This document shows, piece after piece, positions 1-7,780 of a stretch of DNA of 64,000 bases. The number at the start of each line of letters is the position of its first letter. The first letter of the stretch is position 1. The notes below the pieces were generated by a model. It saw only the letters and a list, made by a program, of their open reading frames with translations. It ran no database searches and was not told the origin of the DNA. Location of the stretch: the NCBI RefSeq assembly GCF_011390835.1, contig NZ_JAABRQ010000002.1:1-64000 (forward strand), in the 5' to 3' direction. The position numbers were made by a program, and so were the translations under genes. Origin of the DNA: Hydrogenophaga sp. Lineage in GTDB: Bacteria > Pseudomonadota > Gammaproteobacteria > Burkholderiales > Burkholderiaceae_C.

Positions 1-56
1 CCACTCATACCTCCACTCATACCTCCACTCATACCTCCACTCATACCTCCACTCAT
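1..56 (-). CDS. N-terminus of an MSGG-repeat protein (partial, continues off the left edge)
   Basis: Reading leftward, an ATG at 56-54 is preceded by AAGGAG with a 5-base spacer, a near-ideal ribosome-binding site. From it the 12-bp repeats translate as Met-Ser-Gly-Gly over and over, about 18 codons up to the edge. The frame starts about 35 bases after the stop of the cyclase gene on the same strand, so the two may be cotranscribed. The protein family cannot be named from this stub. The repeat could instead be non-coding, but the strong ribosome-binding site and the frame-preserving unit length favour a gene. Confidence 0.5.
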   Translation of the reverse strand, partial: MSGGMSGGMSGGMSGGMS

Positions 57-60
57 GCCT
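1..60. repeat. 12-bp tandem repeat array, about five units, running off the left edge
   Basis: Five back-to-back copies of CCACTCATACCT fill the first 60 bases. The last copy differs by one base (CATGCCT instead of CATACCT). The array has no spacers, so it is not a CRISPR. It continues beyond the window, so the true copy number is unknown. A 12-bp unit equals four codons, so gain or loss of copies would keep a reading frame intact. Confidence 0.95.
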
Positions 61-90
61 TCTCCTTGGTTGGTTGTGCTGCAGTTGGTG

Positions 91-1923
91 TCAGTGAGAA
101 CGCTTTTCCAGGTCGACCAAAGCGCTCGCCACGCGCTTCCTGAGGGGGCTTTCTCCACCAGCTGCAAGGTAGGATTCCACCGTGAAGTCGGGCTGCAGCG
201 TCTTCAGCGTCTTGTAGGTTTGTTGTGCCTCCAGAATCTGGCCCACCTCGTACTGAGACGCGATGAGACATCTGATGGTGGGCAGGTGATAGCGATTCTT
301 TAGCAGGGATGATTTGCACAGTTCGATGGCTCGTGACCATTGCTGGTCAGCTGCACAACTCGTCGCCAGCATCATTTCAAAATAGTAGCGCTGCGGATCA
401 AGTGGAGACAGGTTGAGAGCGTTTTCCGCCTCGGTTACCGAGTCACGAGAAACGCCCCACATGGACGACCAGACACAGCTGTACAGCCAGGCCATCGGGT
501 CGTTGGGGTTGCTCTGTGTGGCTTCCTGCAGCAACCGGTGCGAGTCGTCGACATCGCTGCCGAGGTGGCACAGCGCGTGGCCCTTGATGGACATGGCCAG
601 GGTGCTGTTGGGCTCCAGATCGAGCGCGCGGTCGGCGATGCTGATGGCCCGGCGAAAATCGTTGGCCGGGTCGGCAGACAAACCCTGCACGACCTGGATG
701 ATGTGCCACTTGGCCAGCCAAGCCCAAGGGGCAGCTACCCGCTTGTGGCGCTCGGCCACAGCCTCCAGCAGCTGCTGGCTGCGCTGCAAGTCGCGCGGCG
801 TGGACCGGTGCATGAGCGTGATGCCGCCGAGCATGAGCGCGTTGCTGTCGAGCTGGGGCAGGGGCATCACCAGGCTGCGCTGCACCTCGGCGTTGAGCAG
901 GGCATGGGTGCAGGCGGTGCAGAGTTGGTGGATGAGCTCGCTGTGCAGCTGAATCAGGTCCAGCGTGTCACCACTCACGCGGTCGGCCCACACCACTTCG
1001 CCGCGGCGGGTATCGGCCAGCTCGGCGGTGATGAGTACCTTGTCGCCCAGCACCGCGTAGCCGCCGCTGAGGACAAAGGTAGCGTCGAGCCGGGCGTCGA
1101 TCTCGCCAGGCGTGGCCTGGCGACCGCGAAACGCGGTGGTGGACAGGCGGGCAATGACGCGGATGTCCTGGCTGCGGGCGAGCTGGGCAATGACGCCGTC
1201 TGCGATCAGCTCACCGATCACGAAATGCTCGGGCGCGGGTGTGCGGGCGTCAAACGGAATGACGGCGATGGAGGGTCGGAAATCGCTGGCCGGCGCTTCG
1301 CGCTTCTCGGGCCGCCAGCTGGGCTGGCCGCTGCGCACCGGATTCACGCGCCAGGTGCGCACCGGTTCGGGCCAGTGTTTGAGGTAGCTCTCGCCCATGT
1401 CTTCGACTTCGCCGTCAACCCCGTCGACGATGGCGTCGCGCACCGGCGCGGTGACGATGATGTCGCCCGCTTCGCCCAGGCCAGCGACGCGCGCTGCCAG
1501 GTTGACGCCGTGGCCGTACACATCGTGTTCGCCCACGTAGAGGTGGCTGGCGTTGATGCCGGCGCGCAAGTGCAGCTGCTCGCCGGCGGGCAGGGGGCGG
1601 TTGATGCGGGGGAAAAACTGATTGAGGGCGAGGGCGGTTCGCACCGCATCGACCGGCTCGTCGAACTCGGCCAGCAGCCCGTCACCCAGGCTTTTCACGA
1701 GGCGGCCATGGTGTTTGGGCAGGATCTCCTGGTTCGCATGGTTCATGAAGTCGCGCCAGTGCTGAACCACTGTCTCTTCATGCTGCGCCATCAAGCGCAC
1801 CGACTCCACCAGATCCACCACCAGCACCACCTTGTACGCCTCGAACGGGAGGCCAAGGGCGGACTGCGCTTGGTGTCCCCTTTCGGGAGCCTTCATGTTG
1901 GGGGGTGAACCGCTTGACGTCAT
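91..1923 (-). CDS. class III adenylate cyclase with TolB-like and TPR regions
   Basis: 610 aa. Residues about 30-190 form a class III nucleotidyl cyclase domain that makes cyclic AMP. The two metal aspartates (D37 in VVDLVES and D81 in SLGDG) are present. So are the adenine-selecting pair (K77 and D134) and the transition-state residues N141 and R145 in VNLAARV. This set predicts an active adenylate rather than guanylate cyclase. Residues about 205-340 resemble the TolB-like domain often found in such proteins (IAVIPFD at its start). The remainder is helical and TPR-like. There is no signal peptide or membrane segment, so it should be cytoplasmic. The activating signal is unknown; the TPR part suggests control by protein contact. 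Confidence 0.85.
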   Translation of the reverse strand: MTSSGSPPNMKAPERGHQAQSALGLPFEAYKVVLVVDLVESVRLMAQHEETVVQHWRDFMNHANQEILPKHHGRLVKSLGDGLLAEFDEPVDAVRTALALNQFFPRINRPLPAGEQLHLRAGINASHLYVGEHDVYGHGVNLAARVAGLGEAGDIIVTAPVRDAIVDGVDGEVEDMGESYLKHWPEPVRTWRVNPVRSGQPSWRPEKREAPASDFRPSIAVIPFDARTPAPEHFVIGELIADGVIAQLARSQDIRVIARLSTTAFRGRQATPGEIDARLDATFVLSGGYAVLGDKVLITAELADTRRGEVVWADRVSGDTLDLIQLHSELIHQLCTACTHALLNAEVQRSLVMPLPQLDSNALMLGGITLMHRSTPRDLQRSQQLLEAVAERHKRVAAPWAWLAKWHIIQVVQGLSADPANDFRRAISIADRALDLEPNSTLAMSIKGHALCHLGSDVDDSHRLLQEATQSNPNDPMAWLYSCVWSSMWGVSRDSVTEAENALNLSPLDPQRYYFEMMLATSCAADQQWSRAIELCKSSLLKNRYHLPTIRCLIASQYEVGQILEAQQTYKTLKTLQPDFTVESYLAAGGESPLRKRVASALVDLEKRSH

Positions 1924-2142
1924 ACCTCGTCCGGGGGATGTGTTGCAAACAGTTTCGCACAGATGGGGGATGCGCTGATTGACAGCCCGGACGCCAGCGG
2001 CCGCATGGGCGACGTCGCTATTGACGCCTCAATGCACCGGTCATGCCTCAGCCCAAACTGAGGTGGGTTGAGGCGGCGGCGGGGACAAGGCCCGCGGCTT
2101 GCGCAGGCACCGGCGTGTGTGGCCGGCGAAAGCGGGCGGCGC

Positions 2143-2706
2143 TCAGCGCGCCGCGGGTGTGGCGTCGGCCACGGCTTGCACACGGCGTGCGCCGTTGAAA
2201 CGGGTTTCCCAGTAAGCCTTGCGCATGTCTTCCACCCGCACGGTGGAGCCAGAGCGCGGCGAATGGATGAACTTGCCGTCACCCACGTAAATGCCCACAT
2301 GGCTGAACGCGCGGCGCATGGTGTTGAAGAAGACTAGGTCGCCAGGCTTGAGTTCGCTGCGCTCGATGGGATCGGTAGCGGCAGCCTGTTCGTCGGCCCG
2401 CCTCGGCAACACCTTGCCCAGCGATTCTTCGAACACCGCGCGCACAAAGCCGCTGCAGTCGAATCCGGTTTCGGCGCTGTTGCCGCCGTATTTGTAGGGC
2501 ACGCCGAGAAAGCCCATGGCGTTCATCACCAGCTGCGAAGCGGTATCGCCCATCGCATCGCCGGCGCGCTGAAGCTGGTTACCAAGCCGCTGCGCGAGGC
2601 CTTTGTCGGCCAGCAAAGCGTCCATGCTTTCATAGGCTGGCTGGCCTGGCGCGGCAAACGCCGAGGCCGACAGGCTGAGCAGGAGGTAGGCCATCCAGCG
2701 TTTCAT
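2143..2706 (-). CDS. NlpC/P60 (C40 family) cell-wall peptidase, secreted
   Basis: 187 aa. An N-terminal signal peptide (about residues 1-19, ending SAFAA) is followed by a short linker and an NlpC/P60 domain from about residue 55. The catalytic cysteine is C84 in FDCSGF, with H136 in FSHVGIYVG as the partner histidine and H148 as the likely third polar residue. Enzymes of this family cut gamma-D-glutamyl-diaminopimelate bonds in peptidoglycan stem peptides in the periplasm. The frame is open for another 67 codons upstream, but the ATG at 2706 is chosen because a clean signal peptide begins there. It stands alone, 219 bases upstream of the cyclase gene on the same strand. That gap shows nothing recognisable. 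Confidence 0.88.
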   Translation of the reverse strand: MKRWMAYLLLSLSASAFAAPGQPAYESMDALLADKGLAQRLGNQLQRAGDAMGDTASQLVMNAMGFLGVPYKYGGNSAETGFDCSGFVRAVFEESLGKVLPRRADEQAAATDPIERSELKPGDLVFFNTMRRAFSHVGIYVGDGKFIHSPRSGSTVRVEDMRKAYWETRFNGARRVQAVADATPAAR

Positions 2707-3086
2707 GGTGGCGCGACGATAGGGGCAGCAGACCCAGAAGTCAAGTGAAGAAATTCGCGGAGACGATTGATTTCGCGAGCAATTTCGGATGACGGAGCTC
2801 GTTGAGCAATGGCTGAGTGATTGCCCGTGTCCGGAGCGCACCGCGGTTAGCAGTCCGTCGCTGCTGTGTTCCGGCGTGTTGCTTCCTCGTCGCTCACGTG
2901 CGGTCAAGTGGCTGACTGATCATCAATGACTCGATGCTGGATCAAAAGTTTAATGAGGTATCAGTGAAGCGGCGATCCGTTAATAATATAAAAACTGCCA
3001 AATAAAATGAACGAAGTTCAATACTTTGATTCTCAGGTGACTTCAATTAATGGCCTTAACTAGATGATTCATATATAAATTTACTC
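2707..3086. other. 380-bp intergenic region with an AT-rich right half
   Basis: No convincing gene lies here. The left part (2707-2920) has ordinary composition. The stretch 2980-3086 drops to roughly a quarter G+C by hand count, against well over 60% in neighbouring genes, with runs such as TTAATAATATAAAA. It ends directly at the TetR gene and probably holds its promoter. Confidence 0.7.
3008..3020. promoter_or_regulatory. inverted repeat upstream of the TetR gene, possible operator
   Basis: TGAAC-GAA-GTTCA is a perfect 5-bp inverted repeat around a 3-base centre inside the AT-rich promoter region, about 67 bases before the TetR start codon. TetR regulators usually bind palindromes next to their own gene, so autoregulation is a reasonable guess. 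It is a single short site, so it could be chance. Confidence 0.3.
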
Positions 3087-3923
3087 ATGAAAGTCAAGTT
3101 TGATGCATTGACGCCCGTGCCCAGTCCGCAAGACCTGGCCGAGGCGCGGGAGCGCATCCAGGAGCGGCTGGACCGTCAGGCTCGTGCCAACGGCATTCGG
3201 CGCGAGCAGTTGCTCGACGTGGCCCAGGACTTGATCGATGCGCAGGGACTGGATGGCTTCAACATGCGGGTGATCGCCCGGCGCGCGGGCTACACGGCCG
3301 GCGCGCTCTATGCCTATTTCGATGGCAAGGAAGGCATCTTGCTGGCTTTGCAGCGGCGGGTGCTGGACCGGCTGGCGGACGCGGTGCAGGGCGTGAAATG
3401 GCCCCGGGCCTCGCGTGGGGCCCGATCCGGTCCGACGGGCATGCAGGAGGCGAAAGCCGCGCCGGCGTTGGCGCTGGACGTTGCCCAGCAGCTGTACCTT
3501 GCCCAGTCGCTGGCCTGGTGGCGGCGCTTGGCGCAAGATCCGGGCGGCTTCCAGTTACTGCTGTTGCGCCCCTCCTTGGTGACGGCTGCTGGATCGCCGG
3601 CTGCGCCGGCTCCGCTGTCTGGCCCGGCGGCGATGCTGGGTGATCTGGAGGCGGTGTTGCAGCCGTGCCGCGACTCCTTGCTGGCCAGCGGGCTGGACGA
3701 GACAGAGGCCTATCTGCTGCACCGCGAACTGGTGGCTTGCGGCCTGGGTCTGCTGGCCTTGGCCACGGCCAGTGGACACAGCCAGCCAGACGGGCTGGAG
3801 GCCCAGTGGCGCGGCACGCTGGAGCGCTGGCTGGCGGTGAGCATGCGGCCGTTGTCAGCCGCTGGGGCAGGCGATGGGGCTGCGGCCAGGCCGATCGATC
3901 AGGCAGACCTGTTCGGCGAGTGA
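3087..3923 (+). CDS. TetR/AcrR family transcriptional regulator
   Basis: 278 aa. Residues about 38-100 form a TetR helix-turn-helix domain: the region beginning REQLLDVAQDLI is followed by GFNMRVIARRAG and the recognition segment YTAGALYAYFDGKEGIL. The rest is an alpha-helical ligand-binding and dimerisation domain with no diagnostic motif. At 278 aa it is longer than the usual 200-230; the extra length is an N-terminal arm of about 35 residues and a loose C-terminal tail. The target genes are unknown. The downstream isochorismatase-like gene, about 100 bases away on the same strand, is a candidate. Confidence 0.88.
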   Translation: MKVKFDALTPVPSPQDLAEARERIQERLDRQARANGIRREQLLDVAQDLIDAQGLDGFNMRVIARRAGYTAGALYAYFDGKEGILLALQRRVLDRLADAVQGVKWPRASRGARSGPTGMQEAKAAPALALDVAQQLYLAQSLAWWRRLAQDPGGFQLLLLRPSLVTAAGSPAAPAPLSGPAAMLGDLEAVLQPCRDSLLASGLDETEAYLLHRELVACGLGLLALATASGHSQPDGLEAQWRGTLERWLAVSMRPLSAAGAGDGAAARPIDQADLFGE

Positions 3924-4022
3924 CCCGCGATCGGGCAGCGGCGACAATGCCCTGAAGACGCTGACGTCGGGCTGGTGGTGGCCCGGTAGCCAGCACCCAC
4001 CAGAATTTCCAAGGACTGCCGC

Positions 4023-4628
4023 ATGCTGCTTGACGTACTCGATTCCCAACTGGTGCTGGTGGATTACCAGTCGCGGCTGATGCCGGCGCTGCACGAAGGC
4101 CCGCAGGCGCTGGCCAACGCCTTGCGCCTCGCTCAGACCGCTGAGCTGCTGCATGTGCCCGTGTGGGGCACCGAACAAAACCCCGAGAAGCTCGGCGCCA
4201 ATGCGCCCGAGCTGCGCGCCTTGTGCCGAAAGACCATGCCCAAGATGCACTTCAGCGCTGTGGCAGACGGGCTGCTCGACTGCCTGCGCCCGCCGGTGCG
4301 CCCGGCTGGCGGCAATGCCCGCAGCCTGCCCAAGCACCTGCAAAAACCCGCCACGGCACCCGCGCCGGAGCGCGGCACCATCGTGATCGGTGGCTGCGAG
4401 GCCCATGTGTGTCTGCTGCAGACTGCGCTGGAGCTGATCGAGCAGGAGATGGACGTGTGGGTGGTCACCGATGCCTGTGCTTCGCGCACCGAGCGCAACC
4501 GCGACGCGGCTTTCGACCGGTTGGCCGGTGCTGGTGCTGAGCTGGTGACGACGGAGATGGTGGTGTTCGAGTGGCTGCGCACCGCGGAGCACACCTCGTT
4601 TCGCCAGGCGCAGTCGCTGATCAAATGA
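4023..4628 (+). CDS. isochorismatase-family cysteine hydrolase (ISOC1/2-like)
   Basis: 201 aa. The fold is that of isochorismatase/nicotinamidase hydrolases. The expected triad is visible: D14 in LVDYQSRL, K74 in MPKMHFSA and nucleophile C130 in GGCEAHVC. The C-terminal segment (TDACASR, then an ending like FRQAQSLIK) resembles the ISOC1/ISOC2 subgroup, whose substrate is not established. An odd feature is a Pro/Ala-rich insertion at about residues 88-116, between the lysine and the cysteine strand. It follows the TetR gene and may be controlled by it. The precise reaction cannot be assigned. Confidence 0.82.
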   Translation: MLLDVLDSQLVLVDYQSRLMPALHEGPQALANALRLAQTAELLHVPVWGTEQNPEKLGANAPELRALCRKTMPKMHFSAVADGLLDCLRPPVRPAGGNARSLPKHLQKPATAPAPERGTIVIGGCEAHVCLLQTALELIEQEMDVWVVTDACASRTERNRDAAFDRLAGAGAELVTTEMVVFEWLRTAEHTSFRQAQSLIK

Positions 4629-4805
4629 CCCGGCGGGCGCCTTGGCGCCAGGCCCATTCTCGATGAAGGAATCTTGGCATGACGCGGGGCCAAGCGTCAG
4701 GCTGTCGCAAGCCAGCTCGCCATAATTATGAATTCAGTTTGATATGGCCAGGCCCTGATCGGGACGTGGCACCCGGCGCACCGTTGCGTCAAGCAGGAGA
4801 CCAGC

Positions 4806-6707
4806 ATGAATCAGCCCCAGACCTACGCCGATTTCTACCAACGCTCGATTGACGACCGCGATGCCTTCTGGGCTGAAGAGGCTCAGCGCATCGAGTGGAA
4901 GCAGCCGTTCAAACGGGTCTGCAACTACGACAACCCGCCCTTTGCCCGATGGTTCGAGGGCGGACTGACCAATTTGTGTCACAACGCGATCGACCGCCAC
5001 CTGACCGAGCGCCCGGACCAGAACGCGCTGATCTTCGTCTCCACCGAAACCGACACGGAGCAGGTCTACACCTACCGCGAGCTGCACGCCGAGGTGCAGC
5101 GCATGGCGGCCATCCTTCTGGCGCAGGGTGTGAAGAAGGGTTACCGGGTGCTGATCTACATGCCCATGATCCCGGAAGCGGCGTTTGCCATGCTGGCCTG
5201 CGCGCGCATTGGCGCCATTCACTCGGTGGTGTTTGGCGGCTTTGCCAGCCACTCGCTGGCCAGCCGGATCGAAGACGCCTCACCCGTGGCCATCGTGAGT
5301 GCCGACGCGGGTTCGCGCAGTGGCAAGGTGGTGGCCTACAAACCACTGCTGGACGAGGCGATCCGCCTTTCCAGCCACAAGCCGGCGAAGGTCATCATGG
5401 TCGACAGGGGTCTGTCGCCGTTCACCAGCGTATCCGGGCGCGATGTGGACTACGCTGCCGCGCGCCAGCAGGTCATGGACACGGTGGTGCCCTGCGAGTG
5501 GGTCGATGCCACCCACCCCAGCTACACGCTCTACACCAGCGGCACCACCGGCAAGCCCAAGGGCGTGCAGCGCGATACCGGCGGCTACGCCGTGGCGCTG
5601 GCCGCCAGCATGAAGCACATCTACCAGGGCGAGCCGGGGGAAACCTATCTGTGCACCAGCGACATCGGCTGGGTGGTTGGCCACAGCTACATCATTTACG
5701 GGCCTTTGATCGGGGGCATGGCCACCATCATGTACGAAGGGCTGCCAGTGCGGCCCGATGCGGGCATCTGGTGGCATCTGGTCGAGAAGTACAAGGTGTC
5801 GGTGATGTTCAGCGCCCCCACGGCGGTGCGCGTGCTCAAGAAGTACGACCCGTCGTTCATCAAGAAATACGATCTCTCCAGCCTCAAGGCGCTGTTTCTG
5901 GCGGGCGAGCCGCTGGACGAGCCCACCGCGCAGTGGATTTCCACGGAATTGGGCAAGCCCATCATCGACAACTACTGGCAGACCGAGACCGGCTGGCCCA
6001 TTCTCTCGCTGTGCAACGGCGTCGAGTCCGCACCGAGCAAGTTCGGCTCACCCGGCAAGGCGGTGTACGGCTACAACGTGCAGCTGCTGGACGACCAGAC
6101 CGGGGAGGTGCTGACCGGCAGCAACCAGAAGGGTGTGGTCGCCATCGAAGGTCCGCTGCCGCCGGGCTGCATGCAGACCGTTTGGCAGGACGACGACCGT
6201 TTCGTAAAGACCTACTGGTCCAGCGTGCCGGGAAAGCTGGTCTACAGCACCTTCGACTGGGGTGTTCGGGATGATGACGGCTATTTTTTCATTTTGGGGC
6301 GCACTGATGACGTGATCAACGTCGCTGGCCACCGGCTGGGCACGCGAGAGATCGAAGAGAGCATTTCCAGCCACCCGAGCATTGCCGAAGTGGCGGTGGT
6401 CGGCGTGGCCGACCAGCTCAAGGGGCAGGTCGCCATGGCGTTCGCCGTGGTCAGGGACGCCTCGTTGCTGACCGACGATGCTGCCCGCCTCAAACTCGAA
6501 GGCGAGGTGATGAAGCAGGTGGATGCACAATTGGGGGCGGTGGCCCGGCCGGCGCGGGTGCGTTTTGTGACCGTGCTGCCCAAGACCCGCAGCGGCAAGC
6601 TGCTGCGCCGCGCGATTCAGGCGGTGTGCGAAGGCCGCGATGCCGGTGATCTGACCACCATGGACGATCCGGCCGCGCTTCAGCAGATCAAAGACCTGCT
6701 GGCCTGA
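4806..6707 (+). CDS. prpE: propionate--CoA ligase (propionyl-CoA synthetase)
   Basis: 633 aa, the usual PrpE length. It activates propionate with ATP and CoA to propionyl-CoA, feeding the 2-methylcitrate pathway. The phosphate-binding loop YTSGTTGKPKG lies near residue 242, the A5-type motif YWQTETGW near residue 390, and the catalytic lysine in TRSGKLLRR near residue 597, the residue that is acetylated in this family. The N-terminus (YADFYQRSIDDRDAFW) is typical of PrpE rather than AcsA. AGGAG sits just before the ATG. No other prp genes are next to it, so it appears to be a stand-alone gene. Confidence 0.93.
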   Translation: MNQPQTYADFYQRSIDDRDAFWAEEAQRIEWKQPFKRVCNYDNPPFARWFEGGLTNLCHNAIDRHLTERPDQNALIFVSTETDTEQVYTYRELHAEVQRMAAILLAQGVKKGYRVLIYMPMIPEAAFAMLACARIGAIHSVVFGGFASHSLASRIEDASPVAIVSADAGSRSGKVVAYKPLLDEAIRLSSHKPAKVIMVDRGLSPFTSVSGRDVDYAAARQQVMDTVVPCEWVDATHPSYTLYTSGTTGKPKGVQRDTGGYAVALAASMKHIYQGEPGETYLCTSDIGWVVGHSYIIYGPLIGGMATIMYEGLPVRPDAGIWWHLVEKYKVSVMFSAPTAVRVLKKYDPSFIKKYDLSSLKALFLAGEPLDEPTAQWISTELGKPIIDNYWQTETGWPILSLCNGVESAPSKFGSPGKAVYGYNVQLLDDQTGEVLTGSNQKGVVAIEGPLPPGCMQTVWQDDDRFVKTYWSSVPGKLVYSTFDWGVRDDDGYFFILGRTDDVINVAGHRLGTREIEESISSHPSIAEVAVVGVADQLKGQVAMAFAVVRDASLLTDDAARLKLEGEVMKQVDAQLGAVARPARVRFVTVLPKTRSGKLLRRAIQAVCEGRDAGDLTTMDDPAALQQIKDLLA

Positions 6708-6724
6708 GCGTCGTCGGCCCAAGC

Positions 6725-6751
6725 AGCCCGGTGCCGTCGAGGTGCCGGGCT
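6725..6751 (+). terminator. GC-rich hairpin after prpE
   Basis: AGCCCGG and CCGGGCT form a perfect 7-bp stem around a 13-base loop, 18 bases after the prpE stop. There is no following run of T, so it would be a weak or Rho-assisted terminator. Confidence 0.35.
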
Positions 6752-6842
6752 TGATCGCGTCCGGGCGAGAGCTTCAACAGGTGGATGCGCGCGGCATTTG
6801 ACCGTATGATGCATGCTTATATTGACAACAGTGTGAGCAGGC

Positions 6843-7217
6843 ATGGAACAAATGATCGGATCCGAAGCCAACATCGAGAAGGTGCGCGTCTTCGAAATGG
6901 CGGCCGAGTTGTTCGGTGTGCTCGCCACGCCCATGCGTCTGCGCATCCTCAGCGCGCTGTGTGACAAGGAGAAATCCGTGTCGCAACTGCTGCAGGAAAT
7001 CGACACCACCCAGCCCAACCTGTCACAGCACCTCAACCTGCTGTACCGCGCCGGTGTGCTGGCCAAGCGCAAGGAAGGCACCCAGGTGATCTACCGCGTG
7101 CAAAGCGAAAAGGCGGTGATGCTGTGCCGCACCGTATGCACGCAGATCGCGATCGAGATGGACGAGCCCAGCGCAGTGCCCGCGTCCGAGCGCCTGTCGC
7201 CACGCCTGATGTCCTGA
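6843..7217 (+). CDS. ArsR/SmtB family transcriptional regulator
   Basis: 124 aa. A winged helix-turn-helix domain covers residues about 18-90: FGVLATPMRLRILSALC, then the recognition helix TTQPNLSQHLNLLYRAGVL and the wing KEGTQVIYRV. Such proteins are usually repressors released by metals or by sulfur or redox signals. Three cysteines (C40, C95, C99) lie at helix ends and could sense metal or thiol oxidation, but no classical CxC metal site is present. The upstream region has a TTGACC at 6798 and AT-rich sequence that may be its promoter. The regulated genes are not evident from the neighbours. Confidence 0.85.
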   Translation: MEQMIGSEANIEKVRVFEMAAELFGVLATPMRLRILSALCDKEKSVSQLLQEIDTTQPNLSQHLNLLYRAGVLAKRKEGTQVIYRVQSEKAVMLCRTVCTQIAIEMDEPSAVPASERLSPRLMS

Positions 7218-7222
7218 TATCT

Positions 7223-7489
7223 ATGCCCATGCCTTCGATGATCGCCCGTTGTCTGCTCGCTGCCGCTGCTGCGTCGGCGTTGTCAGGTTGCGCGGTCGGC
7301 GGCGTGAACCTGGGCTTCTCCCTGCCGATCGGCCGCAATGCCGGTGTCGGGGTGAGCGTAGGAAGTGATGGCCGTATCGGCACCAGCGTCGGTGTGGGTG
7401 TGGGAGGCGGCTCGGTCAGCGTCGGCACCTCGGGGCAGTTGCTATCGCCAGCGCCGTCCACCACCGACAAAGACCCAACCAGCAAATAG
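7223..7489 (+). CDS. small glycine/valine-rich lipoprotein
   Basis: 88 aa. It begins 6 bases after the ArsR stop, so the two are probably cotranscribed. A lipoprotein signal ends in the lipobox ALSGC (Cys at about residue 23). The mature part is low-complexity with alternating Gly, Val and Ser. I recognise no family. It should be anchored in the outer or inner membrane. The frame is also open upstream, but the ATG at 7223 is the one that gives a proper lipoprotein signal. Confidence 0.68.
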   Translation: MPMPSMIARCLLAAAAASALSGCAVGGVNLGFSLPIGRNAGVGVSVGSDGRIGTSVGVGVGGGSVSVGTSGQLLSPAPSTTDKDPTSK

Positions 7490-7780
7490 GCTGGTTTTCA
7501 GCGAGCGGCTGTCCAGTCCGCTCAAGGTTCCGATTCCCATACGGGGCTGACACACCGCTGTCAGTTGGCGCGAGCGCAACAACGACGTGCTCGTTGCGCC
7601 CATCCGGGGCACTCAAGCCGCCGCTTTTTCCCGCAGCCCCAATGGGGATGGCACAATCGACGCTTGCATTCAGTTCCTTCCACAGTCACTGTCGCATCCG
7701 CCAAACGGTCAAGCCGTGTCGCGGAAGGTTTGTTTTAACCAGCTAATGTTTCCTGCAGGGAAACGGAGGTCAGCGAATTC

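Noticed and set aside
1..60. A CRISPR array at the left edge
   Set aside because: The 12-bp units are directly adjacent with no spacers and no cas gene is present.
7561..7610. A hairpin terminator before sucA
   Set aside because: GGCGCGAGC and GCTCGTTGCGCC pair only with a bulge and no T run follows, so the evidence is too weak.
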